The notes below the pieces were generated by a model that made no database searches, was not told the origin of the DNA, and saw nothing but the letters and a program-made list of their open reading frames with translations. Position numbers and translations under genes: made by a program. Shown here in pieces: positions 8,266 through 16,591 of a DNA stretch of 64,000 bases; position 1 is the stretch's first letter; every line of letters begins with the position of its first letter. Origin of the DNA: Halopenitus persicus (GTDB lineage: Archaea; Halobacteriota; Halobacteria; Halobacteriales; Haloferacaceae); assembly GCF_900107205.1 (NCBI RefSeq), contig NZ_FNPC01000009.1, positions 1 through 64,000 on the forward strand. Direction: 5' to 3'.

Positions 8266-9960
8266 TCAGTCCGCGCCCGGATCCGCGTCCACGTCCTCAA
8301 GGTCGTCCCGCGGCGCGTTCGCGGCGATCGGCGAGACGCCGCGACGCCGCGCGTCGAACTCCGAGAGCCCGTAGACGAGACCCACGAGGACGACCGCGCC
8401 GATCGGGAGCAACACGACCGGCGAGATGCCGACGTATCCCCACACGAGCAGCAGAACGATCGCGACGATCCCGACGGTCCCGGCGTAGTAGAGCTGCGTT
8501 CGGACGTGGTCGATGAGGTCGGCGCCGGTGAACGTCGCCGAGAGGACGGTCGTGTCCGAGATCGGCGAGGTGTGATCGCCGAAGATCGACCCGGAGAAGA
8601 TCGCGCCGACCATCGCCGCGACGAGGGTGTGGCCCGCGGCGCCGCCGCCCGTGATCGACCACGCGACGGGAATGACGATCGGCGTGAGAATGCCCATCGT
8701 GCCCCAGGACGTCCCCGTCGAGAAGGCCATAAACGCCGCGATGACAACTACGAGCGCCGGCAGAATGGCTGGGTTCACCACGCCCTCGGCGACGCCGGCG
8801 ACGTACTCGCCGGTGCCGAGTGCGCTCACGACCTCGCCGATCCCCCACGCCAGCGAGAGGATGGAGACCGCGGTCAACATGATCCCGAACCCGTCGATCG
8901 TCGTGTCCGTTGCCTCGCCGAGCCCGAAGATCCCGTACGCCTTCCCGAGGACGAACCCGGTGACGACCATCGCAAAGGAGCCGTACAACAGCGCCTTGTC
9001 GTAGGCGGCATTGGTGACGCCGTCCCAGAGGGCGCCGGTCGGGTCCGCGAGGAACCCGCCGAGGGTGAACCCGCCGGTCCACAGCGCGCCGATGAGCGTG
9101 ACGGCGATCAGCACGGCGACCGGGCCGAAGAAGTTCACGAGCCGCGGGTTCGCCGCCGACGGATCGCCGAGTTCCGCGGCGACGTCCTGCATCGGCCGCG
9201 CCTCCTCGCGGTTGACCTTGCCGGTCGACCAGGACCGGTGTTCCGCAACCAGCATCTCGCCGTAATCGCGGCCGGAGATCACGATGACGAACACCATCAC
9301 GATCGCCAGGATCGCGTACATGTTGAACGGGATCGAGTTCACGAACACCTCGAAGACGGGCGGGTGGTCCGTCACGCCCGCGGCCTCGTAGCCGTCGCTG
9401 ATGAGCGAGAGCTGGAAGGCGACCCACGAGGAGATCCCCAGCGTCGCCACGGGCGCCGCCGTCGAGTCGACGAGGTACGAGAGCTTCTCGCGGGAGATCC
9501 GGAGCCGGTCCGAGACGTCCTTCATCGAGCTGCCGACGATCGCCGTGTTGGCGTAGTCGTCGAAAAAGAGGATCACGCCGAGGACGGCGATCGAGACCCC
9601 GGCCTTGCGCTGGGTCGTGAGCCGCTTGAGGGCCCAATCCCGGATCGCGTAGGAGCCGCCGAGGTTCCAGACCATCGCCACGCCCGAGCCCAAAAACAGC
9701 GTGAAAACGATGATCGTGGCGTGGAACTCCCCGGCGATCGCCGCGATGATCCAGTCGAACGCCGGGAAGAATCCGAATCCGGCCGAGACCACCCCGGAGA
9801 CCCAGCCGACCGGGTCCCCGAGGAGGTTCGGCCCTCCGGCTTGGATCACGCCGCCGGACCAGATGCCCAGGAACAGCGACAGTACCGCCTTGCGTGTCAC
9901 GATCGCCAACGCGATCGCGAGCACGGGTGGGATCAGTGATGCGGCGCCGAACTCTGCCAT
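8266..9960 (-). CDS. nhaC: NhaC-family Na+/H+ antiporter
   Basis: A 564-residue protein with about 12 hydrophobic helices. The N-terminus SLIPPVLAIALAIVTRKAVLSLFLGIWSGG and the segments GVILFFDDYANTAIVGSSM and TGTSWGTMGILTPI are typical of the NhaC/IT-superfamily antiporters. GAIFSGSIFGDHTSPISDTTVLS carries the conserved GDH-SPISDTT motif. These proteins export Na+ in exchange for protons across the cytoplasmic membrane, which suits a halophile. The extreme C-terminus is acidic and cytoplasmic. The promoter side has a TTAAAAA stretch about 25 bases before the ATG, consistent with a leaderless transcript. Confidence 0.92.
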   Translation of the reverse strand: MAEFGAASLIPPVLAIALAIVTRKAVLSLFLGIWSGGVIQAGGPNLLGDPVGWVSGVVSAGFGFFPAFDWIIAAIAGEFHATIIVFTLFLGSGVAMVWNLGGSYAIRDWALKRLTTQRKAGVSIAVLGVILFFDDYANTAIVGSSMKDVSDRLRISREKLSYLVDSTAAPVATLGISSWVAFQLSLISDGYEAAGVTDHPPVFEVFVNSIPFNMYAILAIVMVFVIVISGRDYGEMLVAEHRSWSTGKVNREEARPMQDVAAELGDPSAANPRLVNFFGPVAVLIAVTLIGALWTGGFTLGGFLADPTGALWDGVTNAAYDKALLYGSFAMVVTGFVLGKAYGIFGLGEATDTTIDGFGIMLTAVSILSLAWGIGEVVSALGTGEYVAGVAEGVVNPAILPALVVVIAAFMAFSTGTSWGTMGILTPIVIPVAWSITGGGAAGHTLVAAMVGAIFSGSIFGDHTSPISDTTVLSATFTGADLIDHVRTQLYYAGTVGIVAIVLLLVWGYVGISPVVLLPIGAVVLVGLVYGLSEFDARRRGVSPIAANAPRDDLEDVDADPGAD

Positions 9961-10079
9961 ATCCGAGACGATTCGTTCGGTGAATACTTAAAAACATACC
10001 CCGTTCGGAGAACACCACTACGTCGTCGTCGTCCCATCCCGGTCCGTCCCGGTCGCGTTCGACGAACGGACCAGGTCGT

Positions 10080-10189
10080 CCGGATTCGACTACCCTACTT
10101 TCGTTCGGGTTCGGCCACGCCACTTCCGCCCGGATTCGACTACACTACTCTCGTCCGGGTTCGGCCACGCCACTTCCGTTCGGGTTCGG
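10080..10189. repeat. 50-bp tandem repeat upstream of asd
   Basis: Two 50-bp units (10080-10129 and 10130-10179) differ at a few positions, and the start of a third follows (TCGGGTTCGG, 10180-10189). Each unit itself contains two related halves built on CCGGATTCGACTAC and CGGGTTCGGCCACGCCACTTCCG. The array lies in the 324-base gap between the divergent nhaC and asd genes. No gene is seen there. Confidence 0.8.
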
Positions 10190-10284
10190 TGAACGCCCCG
10201 TCCGTTCGGACGATCGACCGTCGATCACCCCATCGATCGTCGCGAATCCGAACGCACTTATGCGGGAACGACCCACACCCAGCA

Positions 10285-11325
10285 ATGACTGTACGAGTCG
10301 GCATCCTCGGTGCCACCGGCGCCGTCGGACAGCGATTCATCCAACTGCTCGACGATCATCCGACCTTCGATCTCGCCGCGGTCACCGCGAGCGAGGCCAG
10401 CGCGGGCAAGACGTACCGAGAAGCCGCCAAGTGGCGCGTGGACACGCCGATCCCGGACGACGTCGCCGAGATGGAAGTCGTCGAGACCGACCCGAAAGCG
10501 GTTCCGGACGACGTCGACCTCCTGTTCTCGTCGCTGCCCTCGGACGTCGCCGCGGCGGTCGAGCCGCCGTTCCTCGAGGCCGGCTACGTCGTCTCCTCGA
10601 ACTCCTCGAACGACCGGATGGCCGAGGACGTCCCGCTGACGATTCCCGAGATCAACCCGGACCACCTCGGGCTGATCGACGTTCAGCGCGACGAGCGCGG
10701 CTGGGACGGCGCGCTCGTGAAGAACCCGAACTGCTCGACGATCACGATGGTTCCGACCCTCGCGGCGCTCGACCGGTTCGGGCTCGACCGCGCGCACATC
10801 GCGACGCTACAGGCCGTCTCCGGCGCCGGCTACTCCGGCGTCACCTCGATGGAGATCATCGACAACGCGATCCCGCATATCGGCGGCGAGGAGGAGAAGA
10901 TGGAGACGGAGTCCCGGAAGCTGCTCGGCTCCTTCGACGGCGCCGAGGTCACCCTCCACGGGGTCGACGTCGCCGCCTCGTGTAACCGGATCCCGACGCT
11001 CGACGGACACCTCGAGAACGTCTTCGCCGAGCTCGCCGAGGACCCCTCGCCCGAGGCCGTCCGCGAGGCGATGCGCGACCAGCCTGCCGCCGATCTCCCC
11101 AGTTCCCCGGACCAACTGATCAAGGTCTTCGACGATTCGGAACCCGACCGCCCACAGCCCCGTCTCGACCGCACCTACGCCGACGGGATGGGGATCGTCG
11201 CCGGCGGCGTCCGGACGACCACGAAGGGCGTGAAGTACAACTGCCTCGCGCACAACACCATCCGCGGCGCCGCGGGCGCGTCGATCCTCAACGGCGAGCT
11301 GCTGGCGGAAGAAGGCTGGATCTGA
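10285..11325 (+). CDS. asd: aspartate-semialdehyde dehydrogenase
   Basis: A 346-residue enzyme that reduces aspartyl phosphate to aspartate semialdehyde with NADPH. This is the branch point to lysine, threonine, methionine and isoleucine. The start is the ATG before TVRVGILGATGAVGQRF, the NADP-binding loop; upstream codons in frame are repeat-derived. The catalytic cysteine is Cys150 in NPNCSTI. SGAGYSGVTSMEI and EEEKMETESRKLLG are substrate-site segments typical of the archaeal/fungal-type subfamily. No other amino-acid biosynthesis gene is adjacent. Confidence 0.95.
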   Translation: MTVRVGILGATGAVGQRFIQLLDDHPTFDLAAVTASEASAGKTYREAAKWRVDTPIPDDVAEMEVVETDPKAVPDDVDLLFSSLPSDVAAAVEPPFLEAGYVVSSNSSNDRMAEDVPLTIPEINPDHLGLIDVQRDERGWDGALVKNPNCSTITMVPTLAALDRFGLDRAHIATLQAVSGAGYSGVTSMEIIDNAIPHIGGEEEKMETESRKLLGSFDGAEVTLHGVDVAASCNRIPTLDGHLENVFAELAEDPSPEAVREAMRDQPAADLPSSPDQLIKVFDDSEPDRPQPRLDRTYADGMGIVAGGVRTTTKGVKYNCLAHNTIRGAAGASILNGELLAEEGWI

Positions 11326-11369
11326 ACGCTGCAGGGCTGGTCCGTCGGATGATCCCGCCCATCGGTTAC

Positions 11370-11984
11370 GGAGTATCGAGGAGAAAGCCCCGTGCTTTCG
11401 CGCGGGGATGAATCCGAGAAACCCTCAACAATCGACATTAGCAAGTAGCCCGGCGTCGTACCGTGGAGCAAGACAACTCGCGTAAACTTTCAATCGGAAG
11501 AATCGGGGTCGCTTCCCGCTGATACGGACGGTTCCACGCCCACCACCGGCAAACCCGGTGGGGAATACGTGGTTGAGATTCGCTCGCCGTCCTAACAGTA
11601 CCCCTACCCGTCACTGGAGACGGTCGGCAACGACCGCGCAAACGAGGGGGCGACAGCATACCAAAACACGCCCCGTTCGCGGTTGCACTCCGCCCTCATC
11701 GGTGGAGTACGGTCGATGGCACGACCCGTGTCCACTCACATTCCAACCGTGGGTGGTTGCCCGGTATTCGGACGCCTCGGGTTAGACGGTATCGGGTACG
11801 GCACAAGCGGATACCGCGTCCCTCTCGGACGCCGAATACGCCATCCCCTCGTTTCGAGGGCCGACGTGTAGCGCAGAAACCCGGAACTCATCCGCCGTGG
11901 ATGGGGAAGTTGCCTTCGGAGGCTGACGGAACGGCCCGACGCCCCACCAAGGAATCCTCGCGCTTCAGCGCGGGGAGGATGTCA
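11370..11984 (+). mobile_element. degenerate IS200/IS605-type (TnpB-family) element, non-autonomous
   Basis: Both ends form hairpins with related stems. The left end is CCCCGTGC-TTTC-GCGCGGGG (about 11389-11408). The right end is CCTCGCGC-TTCA-GCGCGGGG (about 11956-11975), followed by AGGATGTCA. The left end directly follows TTAC (11366-11369), the sort of target IS200/IS605 elements insert behind. About 615 bases lie between, too short for tnpB and with no intact frame. A fragment GGVRSMARPV resembles the C-terminal region of haloarchaeal TnpB proteins. This looks like an internally deleted IS1341-type element. Family assignment is from the ends and context. Confidence 0.55.
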
Positions 11985-12401
11985 CTCATCCAGGTAGCTG
12001 CAGCGACCCGTCTCTCCGTCGAAACAGTCCGGGCACTCGGGCGGCCGATCAATGAGAAGCGACAGCCGGTCCGCGACGTCCGCATTTAACACTGGTTCGA
12101 TCGCTCGTGCCTCCTCCCGGTAGTCGGTGACCTCAAGGACGTCCCGCAGGAACCGCTGGATGAGACACGAGTTTTCGAGAAGCGCCCGACCACGATCGCG
12201 CCCTGCGTCGGTTAGTGTGACGCCGGTGTACTTTTCATAGTGGAGCAGGCCGTCGGACTCCAGTTTCGCGAACATTTCGGTCGCACTCGAGGGATGGACG
12301 TCCAGCACGTCAGCGACGGCACCGGTGGCGATGAACGTGTCCGCAACGCGCGTCCGTTCGAGAGCATAAATCACTTTGAGATATCGATCCCTCGAACCCA
12401 T
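11982..12401 (-). CDS. DtxR/SirR-family metal-dependent transcriptional regulator
   Basis: A 139-residue regulator of the two-domain DtxR type. The winged helix runs from RDRYLKVIYALE through VADVLDVHPSSATEMFAKLESDGLLHYEKYTGVTLTDAG (about residues 4-65). The dimerisation and metal-binding domain follows (LIQRFLRDVLEV, EARAIEPVLNADVADRLS). There is no SH3 domain, as in MntR and the haloarchaeal SirR/Idr proteins. It ends with a Cys-rich CPDC...C tail. It probably binds Fe(II) or Mn(II) and represses genes with a TTTAGG-N4-CCTAAA operator; five such sites lie nearby, one 90 bases upstream of this gene. The stop codon (TGA, 11982-11984) falls in the last bases of the adjoining IS605-like element, so the original C-terminus may have been different. 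Confidence 0.9.
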   Translation of the reverse strand: MGSRDRYLKVIYALERTRVADTFIATGAVADVLDVHPSSATEMFAKLESDGLLHYEKYTGVTLTDAGRDRGRALLENSCLIQRFLRDVLEVTDYREEARAIEPVLNADVADRLSLLIDRPPECPDCFDGETGRCSYLDE

Positions 12402-12490
12402 GGGTCAGGACCTCATCGCGTGGCTCCCAGCGTGTCTCCGATCGCGAGTCGGTTGCCGGACGAACGCGATCCGTAGCGAGTGCATTACGA

Positions 12491-12506
12491 TTTAGGTAAG
12501 CCTAAA
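12491..12506. promoter_or_regulatory. DtxR-family operator, site 1
   Basis: A perfect inverted repeat TTTAGG-TAAG-CCTAAA, 90 bases upstream of the start of the DtxR-family gene. It probably serves autoregulation. The same 6-4-6 architecture recurs at four other places up to 17072. Confidence 0.75.
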
Positions 12507-12875
12507 ATAATATGTATTCTTCGATCCCGATGGGCGAGGAAACCGGATCCGTCGATGACCACGGGAAAGGCGGAGGGAAGGGTGAGGAAAGACGGGGAGA
12601 ACGGTGGAGAAACGAGGAGAACGGTGGAGAAACGAGGAGAACGGTGGCGAAAGACGAGGGAAACGGTGGGAAAGAGCGCGGAGAACGGCGAGATCCCGTG
12701 GGACCGTTGGAGCGGACGTCGGTCAACCCTCGAAGTTATATCAAAACGCTATCACGAAGATGCAGTTTGATATCGGAGATTCACGGTGAGGATACGCAGT
12801 ACGATCTCCGGGTTAGATCGAGTTATGAGGTTGATTAGGCCGAAATATAAAATCCCCCTGCTCCCCCAGGACGTT

Positions 12876-12891
12876 TTTGGGCAGGCCTAAA
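12876..12891. promoter_or_regulatory. DtxR-family operator, site 2 (dpsA)
   Basis: TTTGGG-CAGG-CCTAAA, one mismatch from the perfect site. It lies 51 bases before the dpsA ATG and next to an AT-rich TATA-like patch (AATATTTATG, about 12908-12917), so it would control the whole three-gene Dps operon. Confidence 0.7.
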
Positions 12892-12942
12892 ATATTCTAT
12901 AGTTGACAATATTTATGTGGATGGAGGTCCAAGGAGGAGTTG

Positions 12943-13488
12943 ATGAGCACCAACGAATCCCTTCGTCGAGAGGCCGGCACCGTCGAGGAGAATGCCGTCC
13001 GTATTGACACCGACAAGGCCGAACAGGTCATCGAAGCGCTGAACACCGATCTCGCCGCCACGTACGTCCTCTATCACCAGCTCCGGAAGCACCACTGGAA
13101 CGTCGCCGGGGCGGAGTTCGAGCAGCTTCACGACTGGTTCGGCGACGCCGCCGAGGACGCCGAGGACAACGCCGACGACATCGCGGAACGCGTCCAGGCC
13201 CTCGGCGGGGTGCCGATCAGCGGTCCGAGCGCCCTTTCGGACCACGCACCGGTCGAGTTCGAGGGTGAGGACGTCTACAACGTCCGAACCTCGATGGAGA
13301 ACGACCTCGCCATGTACGGCGAGATCATCGAAACCGTGCGCGAGCACATCTCGCTCGCCGAGGACCTCGGGGACTACGCGACGAGCGAGATACTCCGTGA
13401 TACGCTCGAGGACCTCGAGGATGACGCCCACGAGCTCGAGCACTTCCTCGAGGACGACACGCTCGTTCTCGAAGCGGCACTCAACTGA
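12943..13488 (+). CDS. dpsA: DpsA-type ferritin, iron storage and DNA protection
   Basis: A 181-residue Dps protein, close in pattern to Halobacterium DpsA. The ATG at 12943 follows a strong GGAGG (12933-12937). The intersubunit ferroxidase residues are all present: H51 (KHHW), H63 (QLHDW), D78 and E82 (DDIAER). This paralogue can therefore oxidise Fe(II) with peroxide and store iron inside a 12-subunit shell. It is the first gene of a three-gene operon with two paralogues (12 bases, then 1 base apart). A DtxR-type site lies upstream, so expression should respond to iron. Confidence 0.93.
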   Translation: MSTNESLRREAGTVEENAVRIDTDKAEQVIEALNTDLAATYVLYHQLRKHHWNVAGAEFEQLHDWFGDAAEDAEDNADDIAERVQALGGVPISGPSALSDHAPVEFEGEDVYNVRTSMENDLAMYGEIIETVREHISLAEDLGDYATSEILRDTLEDLEDDAHELEHFLEDDTLVLEAALN

Positions 13489-13500
13489 GGGATACGAACG

Positions 13501-14076
13501 ATGACGAAGAGTCAGATCGGACTGGTCCGCGAGCCCGACGCCGGCGAACGCCGCCAGGAGTGGGGAACGGTTAGTGACAACCGGCTCCGGATCGACCGCG
13601 ACGAAGCCGAGGTGATCGTCGACGCCCTCAGCGTCGACCACGCCGGATCGTTCAACCTGTTTTATCTCTTGCGCAAGCACTACTGGACGGCCGAGGGGGC
13701 GGAACACGACGACGTGGCGGACTTCCTCGAGGACGCGTACGAGCGCGTGCGCGACATCAACGACGACCTCGCGGTCCGGATCGTCGAACTCGGAGGCATT
13801 CCACCGAACACGCCGCCGACGCTGCAGGACCACGCCGAGGTCCACCTGGAGGCGGAGGATCTATACGACATCCGAGCCTCGCTCGAAGGCGACCTCGAGG
13901 GCTACGCCACGCTGATCGCGAGCATGCGCGATCACGTCGGCCTGGCCGAAGACCTGGGCGATGCGGCGACGGGAGAACTGCTTCGGGACCGCCTCGAGGA
14001 CCTCGAGGATGACGCCCACGAGATCGAACAGTTCCTCGAAAACGATACGCTCGTTCGGGAGGACGCGCTGAACTAG
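13501..14076 (+). CDS. Dps-like paralogue with degenerate ferroxidase centre (2 of 3)
   Basis: A 191-residue Dps-family protein with the same four-helix pattern as DpsA (RKHYWTAEGAEH, DDLAVRIVELGG, EDLGDAATGELLRDRLEDLEDDAHEIEQFLENDTL). Three of the four ferroxidase ligands are replaced: His by Tyr61 in KHYW, the second His by Ala73 (DVADF), and Glu by Val92 (LAVR). Asp88 remains. An N-terminal extension of about 10 residues precedes the fold. It cannot have a canonical Dps ferroxidase site, so it may be a structural partner of DpsA, a DNA-binding variant, or may bind another ligand. It starts 12 bases after dpsA and is co-transcribed. Confidence 0.88.
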   Translation: MTKSQIGLVREPDAGERRQEWGTVSDNRLRIDRDEAEVIVDALSVDHAGSFNLFYLLRKHYWTAEGAEHDDVADFLEDAYERVRDINDDLAVRIVELGGIPPNTPPTLQDHAEVHLEAEDLYDIRASLEGDLEGYATLIASMRDHVGLAEDLGDAATGELLRDRLEDLEDDAHEIEQFLENDTLVREDALN

Positions 14077-14077
14077 C

Positions 14078-14647
14078 ATGGCGAGTACACCACATCTCCG
14101 GAAACCCGATGCGGACCACGTTCGCCAGGAGTGGGACACGGTCGAGGAGAACGCCCTCCGCATCGACCCGACCGCGGCTGAACGGATCGTGGAGGCGCTG
14201 AATTCCGAACTCTCCGGGCTCTACATCCTGTTCAACCAGGTACGCAAACATCACTGGCTCGTCGAAGGATCCGAGTCGGGCGACGTCGGCGACTTCCTCG
14301 AAGACGCCGCCGACCGGCTCACCGAGATCACCGACGACCTCGCGCTCCGGGTGCACGCGCTCGGCGGCGTGCCCGTCTGTGGCCCGATGGGGATCCGCCA
14401 GCACGCGCCGATCCACATCGAAGCACCGCACCACTACGACGTGCGGTCCTCGCTCGACCGCGATCTCGACGGCTACGCCACGCTGGCGGTGCAGATACGT
14501 GAGCACATCGAACTGGCGGACCGACTGGGTGACGACGCGACCAGCGAGTTGCTGCGCGACCACCTCACGACGCTCGAAGCGGACGCACACACGCTCGAGA
14601 GGTACCTCGCAGACGATACGCTGGTCCAGCACGGATCGACGAACTGA
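14078..14647 (+). CDS. Dps-like paralogue with degenerate ferroxidase centre (3 of 3)
   Basis: A 189-residue Dps-family protein starting one base after the previous stop. The first ferroxidase His is kept (H59 in KHHW) and Asp86 is kept. The second His is Gly71 (DVGDF) and the Glu is Leu90 (LALR). The N-terminus (RKPDADHVRQEWDTVEENALRIDP) resembles that of paralogue 2 (GERRQEWGTVSDNRLRID), so genes 2 and 3 probably arose from each other after an earlier split from dpsA. As with paralogue 2, normal iron oxidation is not expected. Whether it co-assembles with DpsA is open. Confidence 0.88.
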   Translation: MASTPHLRKPDADHVRQEWDTVEENALRIDPTAAERIVEALNSELSGLYILFNQVRKHHWLVEGSESGDVGDFLEDAADRLTEITDDLALRVHALGGVPVCGPMGIRQHAPIHIEAPHHYDVRSSLDRDLDGYATLAVQIREHIELADRLGDDATSELLRDHLTTLEADAHTLERYLADDTLVQHGSTN

Positions 14648-14762
14648 TCGCGGGTCGCTACCTCGGCGGAGAGCCCTAGTCGGTCGATCCAGTCTCTCCA
14701 TCTAGTCCTGTCGGCAGGACGTGGACTGCGCCTGCGCCGGCAGGAGGTCGTGGACTGCGCCG

Positions 14763-15833
14763 TCAGGGCGTGATCTCGTCGCGATCGATGGGATCCTCGA
14801 TGTCACCCATGATCGACTCGAGGAGGTCCGTGATCGTCAACATACCGACTATCTCACCGTGTTCAACCACGAGGGCGAGCTCCTGGTTTTCGGTCTGAAA
14901 CTGGTCGATCGCGTCGCTGATCGAGGCGTCCGCCGACAGCGTCATCGGCGGCGCCGCGAGATCGACGAGATCGAGGTCGCCGGTTTGCAACTCCTCGCGG
15001 TGGCGTTCGAGCACCGGGGCGTAGATGATGCCCTCGAAGTCCGTCAGCTCCTCGCCGACCATCGGGTAGCGCGTGTGCGGATGGTCCGCGATCCGCCGAA
15101 AGTTCTCCGCCGTGTCGACCGCCGTGGAGAGGGTGACGATCTCCTCCGACGGGATCATCACGTCGCGAACCTCACGTTCACCGACGTGGAGGGCGTTCAT
15201 GATCTCCTCGCGTCGCTCCTCCGGAAGCCCGCCCTCCTCGAGCACGGATCCGAGACGGTTTCGCAGGTCGGCTCGGGTTTCGATGACGTCCTCCTCGGTC
15301 TCGAGCCAGGCGCCGGTCATCTCGATGCCGAACAGTTTGAGCGTCCACTTCGCGACCGCGTCGCCGAGCGTGATGAGGGGGGAGATCAGCCAGTTACAGA
15401 GATACAGCGGGGTGGCGCCGTACCGACAGACCATCCGTGAGCGTTCGACGCCGAGGTAGGTCGGCGTCTGTTCGCCGTGGGTGAGATGAACGAGGTTGAT
15501 TATCAGGAACGCGATGAACGCGCCCGTTCCGATACCTGCGAGGGCCGAGCCCGCAAAGAGGGGTTCGAAGATGGCGGCGAGCGCGGGCTCGGCGACGATC
15601 CCGACCGCGATGCTGGAGGCGGTGATTCCGACCTGACACGTCGTGAGATAGATCTCGAGATCCTGGGTCATCTCCCAGGCGCGCTCGAGTGCGGGATGGC
15701 CGTCGTTGATGAACTCGTCCTTCGAGAACTGTCTCGCGCGCGTCAGCGCGAACTCGATGGCCACGAAGAACCCGTTCGTCAGAATGAGCAGGAGCCCGGC
15801 GAGAAGCCGGATCAGGATTTCAGCCGTGTTCAT
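14763..15833 (-). CDS. CNNM/CorC-type membrane protein with DUF21 and CBS pair
   Basis: A 356-residue protein. The N-terminal DUF21 domain (about residues 1-185) has three to four membrane helices, starting LLAGLLLILTNGFFVAIEFALTRAR and including TCQVGITASSIAVGIVAEPAL. A CBS-domain pair follows (about 205-345: VRDVMIPSEEIVTLS and GEIVGMLTITDLLESI). Proteins of this build (CNNM/CorC/YfjD) are implicated in Mg2+ and Co2+ efflux or divalent-metal homeostasis, with CBS domains binding nucleotides. The usual C-terminal CorC_HlyC domain is absent. It is convergent with the Dps operon, inside the iron-regulated island, but has no obvious DtxR site of its own. Confidence 0.88.
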   Translation of the reverse strand: MNTAEILIRLLAGLLLILTNGFFVAIEFALTRARQFSKDEFINDGHPALERAWEMTQDLEIYLTTCQVGITASSIAVGIVAEPALAAIFEPLFAGSALAGIGTGAFIAFLIINLVHLTHGEQTPTYLGVERSRMVCRYGATPLYLCNWLISPLITLGDAVAKWTLKLFGIEMTGAWLETEEDVIETRADLRNRLGSVLEEGGLPEERREEIMNALHVGEREVRDVMIPSEEIVTLSTAVDTAENFRRIADHPHTRYPMVGEELTDFEGIIYAPVLERHREELQTGDLDLVDLAAPPMTLSADASISDAIDQFQTENQELALVVEHGEIVGMLTITDLLESIMGDIEDPIDRDEITP

Positions 15834-15928
15834 CGATGGGTGGTGATATCTCGTCGAGACGTTTTATCTTTGAGGTCAAACCGCCGTCGACCGGATCGAA
15901 CGACGATGGCCGCCGGGCGCGGTCGAGG

Positions 15929-16492
15929 TCAATACGGGAGGTTGCACGCGGCGAATCGTTCGTCGGACAGGTAGACGTCAGAATCGCGCACTTCGACGTC
16001 GATCTCGTCAAGCGCGTCCCCCCGACAGGGGCCGGCCGTGCAGAATCCGTCGCCACACTCGAAGCGCGCCCCGTGTGCGTGACAGACGATCCGATCGTCG
16101 TCGATGATCGCACCGTCACCCGGATCGAGCGGGACGTTCGGCTTGTGCGGACACGAGTTTCGCCAGGCGAAGACGCCGGCATCACGCTCGCGCCGAAGAA
16201 TGATCTCCGTGGTGCGGTTTCCGTCGACCGCCGTGCAGCGGAGCGTGCTGTCGGTCGGGATCTCGGTCACCGGCGCGATGTAACGGGGATCACGCTCGCC
16301 GTCGTCGGACCCCTCGTGCGCTCGGGTCGACGTGTCCTCGTCGCTGGGGGTGTCCGCCTCCGTGACGTCGGCGCCGTCGATGCTGAATCGGAACGTCACA
16401 CCGTCGGTGGCGACTTCCCCCGCGTCATCGTGAACGTGAACCGATGCTTCCTCGGAATCCGACTCCACGGACACCCGAATCGAGTCACGCAT
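15929..16492 (-). CDS. Rieske [2Fe-2S] domain protein
   Basis: A 187-residue protein. The N-terminal 70 residues are acidic and low in order. The Rieske fold lies at about residues 71-176. Cluster ligands are C114 and H116 (SCPHKP) and C137 and H140 (VCHAHGARF). A second pair of cysteines (C146, C151) and C156 follow in FECGDGFCTAGPC. There is no signal peptide and no partner oxygenase gene, so it is probably a soluble electron carrier or redox sensor. A DtxR-type site (16503-16518) starts 10 bases before the ATG, so it would be repressed when iron is plentiful, or otherwise iron-linked. Confidence 0.88.
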   Translation of the reverse strand: MRDSIRVSVESDSEEASVHVHDDAGEVATDGVTFRFSIDGADVTEADTPSDEDTSTRAHEGSDDGERDPRYIAPVTEIPTDSTLRCTAVDGNRTTEIILRRERDAGVFAWRNSCPHKPNVPLDPGDGAIIDDDRIVCHAHGARFECGDGFCTAGPCRGDALDEIDVEVRDSDVYLSDERFAACNLPY

Positions 16493-16502
16493 CCGTCCAC
16501 GA

Positions 16503-16518
16503 TTTTGGTTCGCCTAAA
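16503..16518. promoter_or_regulatory. DtxR-family operator, site 3 (Rieske gene)
   Basis: TTTTGG-TTCG-CCTAAA, one mismatch from the perfect site. It lies 10 bases upstream of the Rieske start, overlapping where a leaderless transcript would begin. Confidence 0.7.
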
Positions 16519-16563
16519 AAGTACCTTTCGGATCCGCGGATCGACGGTCGAACCCGTCATCGT

Positions 16564-16579
16564 TTTAGGCCTGGCTAAA
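16564..16579. promoter_or_regulatory. DtxR-family operator, site 4
   Basis: TTTAGG-CCTG-GCTAAA, one mismatch from the perfect site. It lies 12 bases before the ATG of the 55-residue acidic gene and 45 bases from site 3, so the two divergent genes share this control region. Confidence 0.65.
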
Positions 16580-16591
16580 TCCAGTTGGGAC

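Larger units (their letters stand above)
12402..12942. other. intergenic region with regulatory sites and 20-bp repeats
   Basis: This stretch between the regulator and dps genes holds DtxR-type sites at 12491-12506 and 12876-12891. It also contains a 20-bp tandem repeat (GAACGGTGGAGAAACGAGGA) at 12599, 12619 and 12639 in a purine-rich run. An AT-rich promoter-like patch (12890-12917) lies before dpsA. A 108-codon frame at 12512-12838 is of repeat origin and is not accepted as a gene. Confidence 0.6.

Noticed and set aside
12512-12838. A 108-codon frame starting six bases after DtxR site 1
   Set aside because: The product is Gly/Glu/Arg low-complexity sequence from 20-bp DNA repeats and has no fold pattern. 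The operator is better explained by the divergent regulator gene.
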